Below, piece by piece: positions 6,547 to 12,795 of a stretch of 20,118 bases of DNA. The position numbers and the translations under genes are program-made. The notes beneath the pieces are model-generated. The model was not told the DNA's origin. It made no database searches and saw only the letters and a list, made by a program, of their open reading frames with translations. Position 1 is the stretch's first letter, and every line of letters starts with the position of its first letter. Source of the DNA: a virus; IMG/VR virus record IMGVR_UViG_3300025168_000909, positions 1 through 20,118 of that record; one strand, written 5' to 3'.

Positions 6547-7890
6547 TTAGAGGACGAACCAGGCAAGAGCATCGTAAGCGATGAGCGTAACAGCTGAACC
6601 AGTCGATTCAAGAAGAATCGAAGCTGCAGCTTCAACTGTGTCACCACCAGCAGCGGCGAGGACAAGGTTACCAACACCACCAGAAAGCTTGACAAAGAGT
6701 GTCTTACCAGCGCTAGCGCCAGGAAGAGTGACAGTGCCACCATTAGCAGAAGTGATAAGAGCGAAGTCAGTTCCAGCAGCAATAGAGCCACCAGCAGCAA
6801 CTTTCTCAACATCCTTAGCAACGTCAGCACCAACAATATTATCAACGTAAATCGTAGAGAAACGAAGAGCCGAAGATCCTAAGTTATTAGTGCTATCGAT
6901 AGTCGGTCTAATGTCGGCACTCACAAAAGTAATACCACCAACTTGAAGACCACCAGAACCAGAGATGGTTGTGAACTGAGCAGCAGCTTGAGTGGCTGCA
7001 CCAATAGCAGTGCCATCGATATTACCGCCGTTGATGTCAACAGTAGTAAGTGTCGATGTGCCAGTAGCAGTGATCGCATCAATGTAACCATGGTCGATGT
7101 GTGCTTCAGCAAACTGCTTTGCAGACGAACCAAGATCGATTGCACTATCACGTGCAGGAACCAAATCACCTCCCCACAAGGAGTTGCTACCAATCTGAAG
7201 AACACCAGAGCCAGAAAAGTTACTACCGGAAACAACCGCAGGGGTTGTAGAACCGAGAGCAGCAGGAGCAGCCCAGTCAGCACCGTCAAGCTTGTCAGCA
7301 TTCAGGTTGTCAACTTTGGTTGTCGAGGTAACAGAAAGAGGCGCAGTGCCTGTCGTGATATCAGAGATAAACTGAGTTGCGCGAAAGGTGAAAGCACCAA
7401 TGTCGAGGTTAGCTTCAGCAGTAAGGCCACCAACAGTAGCAGTTCCGCCCTGAAGATCCAGGGAGTTAGCTGTTACAGCGGTAGCGCCCAGAGTTGTTCC
7501 GGACATTGAGGTGAACACAGCAGTACTCGGAGACTCGCTACCGATTGCAACACCGTCGATTTCACCAGCGTTGAAGTAACCAGCAACTGGATCTGCATCT
7601 GTACCAATCTGATCGATATAACCGATCCCGTGGACATACAAGTCCTTCCACTGTTTGCCAGAAGCACCAAGGTCCGCCGCGGCGTCAGCGAGAGGAGAAA
7701 CAGCAGCAGCAAAAGTGGCAGCACCTCCAACCTGAAGAACACCAGAGCCGCTCATAGAAGCAGCGGTAAGAGCACCAGCAAGCGAAATCTTAGCTTTAGA
7801 AGCACCGGAGTGATCGTATACTTCGAGATCACCCTCTTGAATTAAGGAGCCGCTCATACGAGCACCTCCTACTTGAAATTTATAAGCCAT
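6547..7890 (-). CDS. Repeat-rich fibre-like virion protein, probably abundant (447 aa)
   Basis: The protein starts MAYKFQVGGARMSGSLIQEG. Three repeat units hold SGSG(V/G)LQ(V/I)G near 47, 226 and 310, each followed by a (D/N)LG(A/S)S(G/A)...DxI segment. A second repeat, G(E/N)IDG(V/T)AIG followed by a (V/Q)FT(S/T)(M/I)SG turn, occurs at 109-131 and 289-311; this type is common in phage fibre stalks. NADKLDG at 198-204 is another fibre-type motif. Residues 360-447 form the shared C-terminal domain: GTDFALI, GTVTLPGASAGKTLFVK, and an ending YDALAWFVL. Ala is mostly GCT, Gly GGT and Leu CTT/CTC, as in the capsid gene. GGAGGG lies 9 bases before the ATG. It has its own 183-base leader and strong terminator, so it probably forms a separate, highly expressed unit. 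The exact virion location is unknown. Confidence 0.9.
   Translation of the reverse strand: MAYKFQVGGARMSGSLIQEGDLEVYDHSGASKAKISLAGALTAASMSGSGVLQVGGAATFAAAVSPLADAAADLGASGKQWKDLYVHGIGYIDQIGTDADPVAGYFNAGEIDGVAIGSESPSTAVFTSMSGTTLGATAVTANSLDLQGGTATVGGLTAEANLDIGAFTFRATQFISDITTGTAPLSVTSTTKVDNLNADKLDGADWAAPAALGSTTPAVVSGSNFSGSGVLQIGSNSLWGGDLVPARDSAIDLGSSAKQFAEAHIDHGYIDAITATGTSTLTTVDINGGNIDGTAIGAATQAAAQFTTISGSGGLQVGGITFVSADIRPTIDSTNNLGSSALRFSTIYVDNIVGADVAKDVEKVAAGGSIAAGTDFALITSANGGTVTLPGASAGKTLFVKLSGGVGNLVLAAAGGDTVEAAASILLESTGSAVTLIAYDALAWFVL
6835..7752 (-). repeat. Three diverged protein repeats in the 447-aa fibre-like gene
   Basis: The units cover about 7752-7612, 7218-7075 and 6966-6835. Each encodes SGSG(V/G)LQ(V/I)G, a spacer, (D/N)LG(A/S)S, and an aromatic-containing strand ending near DxI. 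The protein is conserved more than the DNA, so the repeats are old rather than recent duplications. Confidence 0.8.
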
Positions 7891-7928
7891 TTATAAAAAC
7901 CCTCCATATTATAGTTTTTTTATGGTTG

Positions 7929-7984
7929 TTGGATAAATGTAGATACACCTATCCAAACCTGAGAATAGAAAAATCTTCTATCTC
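7929..7984 (-). other. Two hairpins in the leader of the 447-aa fibre-like gene
   Basis: The spacer 7891-8073 holds no gene. Two inverted repeats are clear. At 7961-7984 a 9-bp stem (GAG plus ATAGAA arms) has a 1-base bulge and a 5-base loop. At 7929-7956 7-bp arms TTGGATA/TATCCAA enclose a smaller TGT/ACA stem. On the minus strand they fall between the ACTATTTATA motif and the Shine-Dalgarno site, so they could form a structured 5' leader. Neither is followed by a T-run on the minus strand, so they are not typical terminators. A role in mRNA stability is speculative. Confidence 0.45.
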
Positions 7985-7987
7985 GCT

Positions 7988-7998
7988 TATAAATAGTA
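7988..7998 (-). promoter_or_regulatory. Recurrent intergenic motif (coding strand TACTATTTATA)
   Basis: This is the best-placed copy, in a 183-base spacer 98-108 bases before the 447-aa gene. Read on the + strand, the same bases give TATAAATAGTATT, which looks like a T4 late promoter but would point away from the gene. The direction of action is therefore uncertain. Confidence 0.35.
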
Positions 7999-8073
7999 TT
8001 TTTGATACTCTCAAATTAAGTTTTTTTAGCACCGACCACAACCTAGCGCGCCTTTTTCGAACTTTGCACAAAA

Positions 8074-8697
8074 CTAGAATATTCTATAAGATCCGGAAGA
8101 CACATAACATAAGGCTACGGCGCCGAAAGATGATTCGATCTTAATATTCGTTAGGCCATCAATCGTATGAATGTCAAAGCCTTCAACAGTTAAAGTGTTA
8201 GTGCCACTAACGCCGGCTGGCGCTTTAACTCTAACCACGTCTCCAACAGATGCGCTGCTTGGGGTTGTCCATGTTCTCGCAGACGTAAATGTAGCGCTGC
8301 CATAATTTAAACCTACACTTAGATTACCATCAGCATCGCCGATGCCGTAAACAGACAGACGGTTACTTGTTCCTCCAGAACTACTAATCCCGGTGAGCAT
8401 GCTACCATCACCGTAATAAACCGAAGCCGACACACTTAAACTTGCAGTAAGATGGCCAGTTATGTTCATAACCGAACCATCAAACTTTAGGTTTGACTCA
8501 CAAGTTAGGTTATTAGCATCTCCGCCAACATTCGTCAGAATAGAATTATTGGTGGCATTAGAAACGCGAGGAATATTGATGATGGCGGCGCCATCGGATG
8601 TGCTTAAATTACCAGAAACAATATTGCCAACAACCAAGCTGCCCGGTATGTATTCCTGGGCGGCGATGACCGTGCCTGATAAAATATTGTAGGCCAT
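8074..8697 (-). CDS. Fibre-like virion protein (207 aa)
   Basis: The protein begins MAYNILSGTVIAAQEYIPGS, close to the start of the 381-aa fibre-like protein. A low-complexity beta-rich body follows with SNLKFDGSVMNITGHLTAS (68-86) and a YYGDGSMLTGI turn, a motif common in phage and virus fibre proteins. The final 80 residues are a diverged form of the shared C-terminal domain (TWTTPSSASVGDVVRVKAPA, IDGLTNIKI, and an ending SSGSYRIF that lacks the usual Trp). A GGGGGT Shine-Dalgarno-like run lies 8 bases before the ATG. It follows the 230-aa gene by 18 bases and probably shares its transcript. The role as a fibre or decoration subunit is inferred. Confidence 0.82.
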   Translation of the reverse strand: MAYNILSGTVIAAQEYIPGSLVVGNIVSGNLSTSDGAAIINIPRVSNATNNSILTNVGGDANNLTCESNLKFDGSVMNITGHLTASLSVSASVYYGDGSMLTGISSSGGTSNRLSVYGIGDADGNLSVGLNYGSATFTSARTWTTPSSASVGDVVRVKAPAGVSGTNTLTVEGFDIHTIDGLTNIKIESSFGAVALCYVSSGSYRIF

Positions 8698-8715
8698 AGA
8701 TCACTACCCCCTATA

Positions 8716-9408
8716 CTAGAACACGAACCAATGGGATCCATCTGTATATAGGTTAATGGCGGGCATTGTGCCAGTAAGCGCATAGTCAGCGCGGCCATCA
8801 ATTTTATTACTTGTTCCAACAGCCGCCGAAACTTGTACGTAAGTAGAACCTCTATCTCTGAATTCGTCCTTAATGACAAGGAGAGAACCCACTCCTACTA
8901 CTGATGCGGTAGGAAGATGCAGCACTTGATGGCCAGAACCACTACATCCAATAATATAATCGGTGTTATTTAAGTTAGAGTTGGCAGTAACTCGCCTGTA
9001 GCCTCCTCCGAACGCTCGGACATGAGTGCGCCGATTGGTCACCGAGGCGCTCAAAATATAAGCCCCTCCAATAGCTGATACAATCAGGCTTCCTGTGCGC
9101 TCATGCATGTCATCGTTAGAGTTACCAAAAAACGTTGATCCGGTGGCATCGATGTTTGTTACATTCTCATAATGAATCTGACTAGCACTCAATGCACCAG
9201 TCAAAATCATATTACCCGACAAGATCAATGTAGAAGGTTGATACCCAGTATATATCCCAGCAGAAGCCGTGATGTATGTTAGCATCATCGAGCCGGTCGT
9301 GCTTGTGGCAGCCGAAGAAGTTACGAACTGAAGCGACTGTGCGGGGCCCGCAGCGGAACCATCAGTCGATCCAGAACAGTTTATAAATGCCCAGCCAAAT
9401 CTAGCCAT
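8716..9408 (-). CDS. Fibre-like virion protein with the shared C-terminal beta domain (230 aa)
   Basis: The protein starts MARFGWAFINCSGSTDGSAA and is rich in Ser, Thr, Gly and Ala. LILSGNMILTGALSASQIHY (81-100) is a typical fibre-stalk repeat. The last 95 residues are the clearest copy of the shared C-terminal domain: NNTDYIIGCSGSG, LHLPTASVVGVGSLLVIKDE, ASNKIDG-like TSNKIDG, and the ending LYTDGSHWFVF. This domain ends many phage fibre proteins and may help trimerisation. AGGAG lies just before the ATG and overlaps the stop of the 142-aa gene, which points to translational coupling. Confidence 0.85.
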   Translation of the reverse strand: MARFGWAFINCSGSTDGSAAGPAQSLQFVTSSAATSTTGSMMLTYITASAGIYTGYQPSTLILSGNMILTGALSASQIHYENVTNIDATGSTFFGNSNDDMHERTGSLIVSAIGGAYILSASVTNRRTHVRAFGGGYRRVTANSNLNNTDYIIGCSGSGHQVLHLPTASVVGVGSLLVIKDEFRDRGSTYVQVSAAVGTSNKIDGRADYALTGTMPAINLYTDGSHWFVF

Positions 9409-9412
9409 CTAA

Positions 9413-9841
9413 CTAAACTCCTACAGAGCCAGAGAAGTTGGGTCCTAAAGTGCCAGAAGTTCTTTGTCTGGGAATAGTAGTGAGACCAGAAACCACATCG
9501 CACGTTCCTGCCGTGGCGCCATAAAGCCAAATATTAGAAACCTTCATCTCATAAATGTCAGACTTTCCAAAACCACCAGATCCGCTAGGAGGGACTGTAA
9601 AATAATATTTATCTCCTTTGTCTGAAGTTTTTGCGCCTGTAACGCCAGCTGCAGAGAAACCCACTCGTAAGTCTGAAGCTCCTCGATTAAAGACTTGGAA
9701 CCAACGACTAACATATGGCAAGTCAACCAAGCGCGCTGTAGTATCATAAATGACACTAGCGCTAGCAAAAGGGCGTCCGCTGACTTGGTATGCAGGGACA
9801 TTATTGATCCCTACTTCCATTTTCCAATAGTTGCCGCTCAT
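9413..9841 (-). CDS. Virion-type beta protein, unrecognised (142 aa)
   Basis: The sequence is beta-rich with aromatic strands: NVPAYQVSGRPFASASV (14-30), LPYVSRWFQVFN (41-52), DLRVGFSAAGV (57-67) and a final GLTTIPRQRTSGT. I associate this pattern with small virion proteins of marine T4-like phages but cannot name a family. GGAGG 7 bases before the ATG supports the start. A copy of the recurrent ACTATTTATA motif lies 29-38 bases upstream and overlaps the stop of the bS21 gene, so a transcript may start here. The gene heads the block of fibre-like genes, which suggests a related role such as attachment protein or decoration protein. Confidence 0.75.
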   Translation of the reverse strand: MSGNYWKMEVGINNVPAYQVSGRPFASASVIYDTTARLVDLPYVSRWFQVFNRGASDLRVGFSAAGVTGAKTSDKGDKYYFTVPPSGSGGFGKSDIYEMKVSNIWLYGATAGTCDVVSGLTTIPRQRTSGTLGPNFSGSVGV

Positions 9842-9869
9842 TATAAAACCTCCGAAATTTGTTTACACC

Positions 9870-9879
9870 TATAAATAGT
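9870..9879 (-). promoter_or_regulatory. Recurrent intergenic motif (coding strand ACTATTTATA)
   Basis: This lies 29-38 bases before the 142-aa gene and overlaps the TGA stop of the bS21 gene. It marks the border between the tightly packed head-assembly operon and the fibre block. Confidence 0.32.
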
Positions 9880-10124
9880 CACTTATTATTCCTATTCCGT
9901 CTTTCTTGCGCTCTTTGTTTTTTAAGCCTTTCTCTCTGGCGTGCTCTTTCTGCGCGTGCACGCTTTTCTTTCTTGGCAACAGAAGGCTTTTTGTAGCGAC
10001 GTCGATCTTTTACCTGTTCGATGATACGTTCTTTCTTTACTTTCTTGTTAAACTTGCGAATCATTTTTTCGTTATTGCCGCGACATTCGCGCGATGTTAC
10101 AGATACATTTATTTTTTTGCTCAT
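9879..10124 (-). CDS. rpsU: Phage-encoded small-subunit ribosomal protein bS21
   Basis: This 81-aa, extremely basic protein matches the bS21 pattern. Residues 19-58 (EKMIRKFNKKVKKERIIEQV, then KDRRRYKKPSVAKKEKRARA) follow the order of E. coli S21, where a Lys/Arg-rich helix leads to a Y-x-KP turn and a second helix. It is about 10 residues longer than E. coli S21, mainly at the Arg/Gln/Lys-rich C-terminus. bS21 sits on the 30S platform near the 16S 3' end and helps mRNA recruitment. Viral bS21 genes are known from marine and freshwater phages. Here the gene is in a head-assembly operon, 7 bases after the 141-aa gene, with TAGGA serving as both stop and Shine-Dalgarno site. It probably enters host ribosomes late in infection; the effect on translation is inferred. 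Confidence 0.9.
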   Translation of the reverse strand: MSKKINVSVTSRECRGNNEKMIRKFNKKVKKERIIEQVKDRRRYKKPSVAKKEKRARAERARQRERLKKQRAQERRNRNNK

Positions 10125-10131
10125 TTTATTC

Positions 10132-10557
10132 CTATTTCATTGCTTTCCAAATTTGTGACGCACCACCCAAAAGCGATGAGATGTCTACACCAGCATCACC
10201 AGGGTTACCCAAATCAACAGTGCCTGCTTTGGGGGTCGAGGATTCATGGGCCGTCATAGCCTCTGTGCCTTCAAAAAGATTAACACCATTGTATGCGTCA
10301 GAGCCGACTGATTTCATAAGGTTTTGGCGATGTTCTTGCATTTTCTTCCGGGTCTGTGCCGCTTTTTGTTTTTGCGGAGGGTTCCCAGTAAATAGAGAAT
10401 CGTTAGATTTTTGCTGTGTTTCGACAACAAGATTGCCCTGCATGCCTTTGGCCACCTCGGCCACAACATTCGAAAGAAGACCCTCTTCGATGAGAACTTC
10501 ATGAATGCACTCTTTAACGAGCGGCTTGATTAATTGTTTTAAGTCTGATTTCTTCAT
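10132..10557 (-). CDS. Head-operon protein of unknown function (141 aa)
   Basis: The first 40 residues form an amphipathic helical segment (MKKSDLKQLIKPLVKECIHE, then VLIEEGLLSNVVAEV) like those I associate with proteins of uncultured marine myophages. The middle is charged and Gln/Lys-rich (PPQKQKAAQTRKKMQEHRQN), and the C-terminus ends DISSLLGGASQIWKAMK. The start codon overlaps the stop of the 430-aa gene (ATGA), so the two are probably translated together. LIE at 22-24 would suit the prohead protease. It is probably a minor core or internal head protein, but I do not recognise the family. Confidence 0.78.
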   Translation of the reverse strand: MKKSDLKQLIKPLVKECIHEVLIEEGLLSNVVAEVAKGMQGNLVVETQQKSNDSLFTGNPPQKQKAAQTRKKMQEHRQNLMKSVGSDAYNGVNLFEGTEAMTAHESSTPKAGTVDLGNPGDAGVDISSLLGGASQIWKAMK

Positions 10558-11846
10558 TTTATTCCTGCTAATAGTTTCCAGTGATTGAGTATTTTTTGTT
10601 CATTGAGATTGCGATCATCATCATCGGCGTAGTAGGCTAACCTTTTTTTCTCTTTGTCATATTTCATTTCTAGAACGTCTCTAATTTCGTCTAATGTAAA
10701 ACCGGATTTCTGAGCGTAGGTTTTAAATTTTTCAAGGTTGTTGGCGTTCTCGAAAATGGCGTCGAAGAGTTTAACGGTGTCTCCGGACGGATATTGTTCC
10801 GCCCATTTGGCGATTTGCGTGTTAGCTCCACTCCATATCCTATCGAGCGTTCTTGCATTATCAAGCAACAATCTCTTCCGGATCCTGATCACTTTTTGTG
10901 CCGGTGTTTCATCTTCATCTGGAGCCCTAGTGTCTTCTTCGGGTTCTGGTTCTGGCTCTTCTGTGGGCTCTTCGGGTTCTGGTTCTGGCTCTTCTGTGGG
11001 ATCTTCCTTTTTCTCGCCCTCGGAATCGCTGCGGGTGGTCGAAAGTGTGGCGCCCAAGGAGGCGACGCGCTTTTTAGCTGTCGCCTTTAAGGCATGTGCT
11101 GTCGCGCGGTGATATGCGGCTGCCTTCATGGCTTTGACCCGGCGCGCAATAACCTCTCGATATTTGACCAGCTCCTCTTTAGATATCTTGCCGGCATCCG
11201 CAGCTGCAGTCGCTTTGGCAAGAAGTTGAGTTGCTATCTTTTGGGTTTCTGCGTTAATCTGCTTTTCCATAGCTACCCTTTGGTCCAGCAAGCTTTGCTC
11301 TTTTTTCTTTTTGACTTTAGCTTCAGATGTGGTGGTGGACTCACTGTCACTGCGGCCGAAGGATGACGCAGCTCGATCCACGAGCCCCAGCAAGCTGTCT
11401 ACTCCAGGCAACGAACCAAAAATATCCGTTGGCAGCTCATCATCAGTTGCAGCAACTTCAAGGGTCGATTCCTCTTCGGACGCTCTAACTTCCATGGCTG
11501 CCATCTCATATGAGTCTTCTAGTTCTCTGGCAACGGCCGCTCTCCGAGCTGGAGAAAGTGTAGCGAATCCGGCCTGAACGTGGCCGGTCCAATAGCCGCC
11601 GTACATAAAGTCGCGAGCGCTCTGGACTGCTTCGGGTACATACTTTATAACGACGCTTAGCAGGAATGGGAGTGCCTGCTTGAGGACTTCACCTCCCATC
11701 TTCAAAGCGGCCTTTCCGACCATCCTCCAATCGATTTCGCGCAACAGCTCTTCATCTTCAACAGCAGTTACTTCTTCCTCGTTGACAAACTCACGCCATG
11801 CGTCGAAAGTTGCTTTATCGTCGTTAAAGCTGCTCCAATCACTCAT
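10554..11846 (-). CDS. Large charged head-operon protein, possible internal/core protein (430 aa)
   Basis: The N-terminus MSDWSSFNDDKATFDAWREF is followed by an acidic stretch and a helix with hydrophobic character around 55-75 (LKQALPFLLSVVIKYVPEAV). Residues 185-270 are Lys/Ala-rich and helical, then comes a Pro-Glu region (about 280-305) made by a 33-bp tandem duplication, and a helical C-terminal domain. The last residues NHWKLLAGIK share LAGIK with the scaffold. The gene starts 8 bases inside the protease gene and overlaps the 141-aa gene by ATGA. This position beside the protease, the charge pattern and the C-terminus suggest an internal head or core protein. No known family is recognised, so the role is inference. 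Confidence 0.8.
   Translation of the reverse strand: MSDWSSFNDDKATFDAWREFVNEEEVTAVEDEELLREIDWRMVGKAALKMGGEVLKQALPFLLSVVIKYVPEAVQSARDFMYGGYWTGHVQAGFATLSPARRAAVARELEDSYEMAAMEVRASEEESTLEVAATDDELPTDIFGSLPGVDSLLGLVDRAASSFGRSDSESTTTSEAKVKKKKEQSLLDQRVAMEKQINAETQKIATQLLAKATAAADAGKISKEELVKYREVIARRVKAMKAAAYHRATAHALKATAKKRVASLGATLSTTRSDSEGEKKEDPTEEPEPEPEEPTEEPEPEPEEDTRAPDEDETPAQKVIRIRKRLLLDNARTLDRIWSGANTQIAKWAEQYPSGDTVKLFDAIFENANNLEKFKTYAQKSGFTLDEIRDVLEMKYDKEKKRLAYYADDDDRNLNEQKILNHWKLLAGIK
10936..11001 (-). repeat. 33-bp tandem duplication encoding a Pro-Glu repeat
   Basis: Two adjacent 33-base units (10936-10968 and 10969-11001) differ at only their last base. Each encodes 11 residues of the type PTEEPEPEPEE. 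DNA identity this high points to recent slippage or duplication within the 430-aa gene. Confidence 0.92.
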
Positions 11847-12444
11847 CGTCCAAAACCTCGTTCAATAATCTATTGATACGATCGGCTTTGGTGAATACGT
11901 GATTGTTGAAGTTCTTGGCCTCTTGCATCATAAATGCGTTTGGTGTCGACGGCTCTGACACAAAATCAAAACAAATAAGCTGAAAGTCATCCTCTACAAT
12001 CGTTTGGCCTGCGCTCTCGCTTACAGAGCCCATGCCGCGAGAAGAGATTCCAAGTTTAACGCCAGATTCTACAAGCGACTTAAGTATGCCACCTGAAGGA
12101 GTGTCAAGTACCTTAACTTTCCCCATCACATTCTTCTGGTCCCACCATACATCAGTTACCATATGCGATGCATTCTTTAAGTTGATGACCGAATCCTCGG
12201 GATGATCAAGTTCACCGAGTGCTCTGCGTTCTTGCACGAGCTTTTGGTAGTTTTTCATCTCGCGCATTAAAACCCGGTGAGGATATACTCTGCCGTTTCC
12301 GTTTTGAACGTCAGCTTCTTGAAGCTTTCCAGACAAAATCATGCCGCCGTTTGCCACGTATCTCTTTTCCTCTTCGGTTAAAAGATCTTGACAAACGCCG
12401 CCTTCGCAGAGTTCATAGTATTCTCGTAAGAGCTTCTTGCTCAT
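11839..12444 (-). CDS. 21: Prohead maturation protease (T4 gp21-like)
   Basis: The protein is 201 aa, close to T4 gp21 (212 aa). The fold family is that of herpesvirus-type assemblin proteases. Visible motifs are NGRVYPHRVL (50-59), LGELDHPEDS (76-85) with the probable catalytic His81, and GISSRGMGS (132-140) with a probable catalytic Ser at 134 or 135. A CFDFVSEPSTPNAFM segment (158-172) also fits the family. It cuts scaffold, capsid precursor and core proteins at L/I-x-E sites during head maturation. AAGGAT lies 8 bases before the ATG. In T4 the scaffold gene follows directly; here about 6.6 kb of other genes intervene. Confidence 0.95.
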   Translation of the reverse strand: MSKKLLREYYELCEGGVCQDLLTEEEKRYVANGGMILSGKLQEADVQNGNGRVYPHRVLMREMKNYQKLVQERRALGELDHPEDSVINLKNASHMVTDVWWDQKNVMGKVKVLDTPSGGILKSLVESGVKLGISSRGMGSVSESAGQTIVEDDFQLICFDFVSEPSTPNAFMMQEAKNFNNHVFTKADRINRLLNEVLDDE

Positions 12445-12492
12445 AGCTAAGATCCTTTACAGCAACGACGAACCGGCTGTAGCATCCATTTG

Positions 12493-12795
12493 TCAGTCCA
12501 AGTTGTGGTCATGTTTCACTCCATTATCTCCGAAGAGCATTGTTAAAATATAAGATGTTCCCGACGATATGCCTCCCAAAAGGAAGAAATTAAACACAGT
12601 TACATCAAAACTAAATAGTTCTGTAAACGGAGAAAGTAGCATTAAAAGCCAGCCAACGTGGAAACCCATACACATTGGGCAGTTTGCTAGTTCTCCAAGC
12701 TTGCCTTTCTTTGGTCTTAATCTCGAAAACACCTTGCCATAGACAAGGATTTGTGTCAGCCCGTAGGCGCAAAGTATGAATGTTAATAGTTCCAT
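12493..12795 (-). CDS. DUF1360-like small membrane protein with a Cys pair (100 aa)
   Basis: Three hydrophobic segments are visible (about 2-17, 47-61 and 68-87). Between the first and second lies a basic loop (RLRPKKGK) followed by NCPMCMGFHVGW (38-49). The CxxCxGF(W/H)xG pattern next to a membrane helix is what I know from DUF1360 proteins, whose function is unknown. The C-terminus ends in a charged HDHNLD. Its start overlaps the stop of the 73-aa gene by one base (TAATG). Its place between portal and protease suggests co-expression with head genes, perhaps a membrane platform for prohead assembly, but this is speculative. Confidence 0.8.
   Translation of the reverse strand: MELLTFILCAYGLTQILVYGKVFSRLRPKKGKLGELANCPMCMGFHVGWLLMLLSPFTELFSFDVTVFNFFLLGGISSGTSYILTMLFGDNGVKHDHNLD

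Noticed and set aside
6943-7509. A 188-aa + strand frame inside the 447-aa fibre-like gene
   Set aside because: It is an antisense shadow of a codon-biased gene, rich in Ser, Cys and Arg, with no start signal.
7908-7913. TATAAT on the coding strand just before the 447-aa gene
   Set aside because: It lies only about 3 bases from the Shine-Dalgarno site, so transcription would start within or past that site. It is unlikely to be a working -10 box.
7891-8073. A search for a tRNA or other structured RNA gene in the largest spacer
   Set aside because: Only two simple hairpins are present; there is no cloverleaf, CCA end or T-loop sequence, and no coding frame with a start signal.
12605-12622. 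A further copy of the AACTATTTA-like motif in the DUF1360-like gene
   Set aside because: It is in coding sequence, encodes part of ELFSFD, and is not near any gene start.
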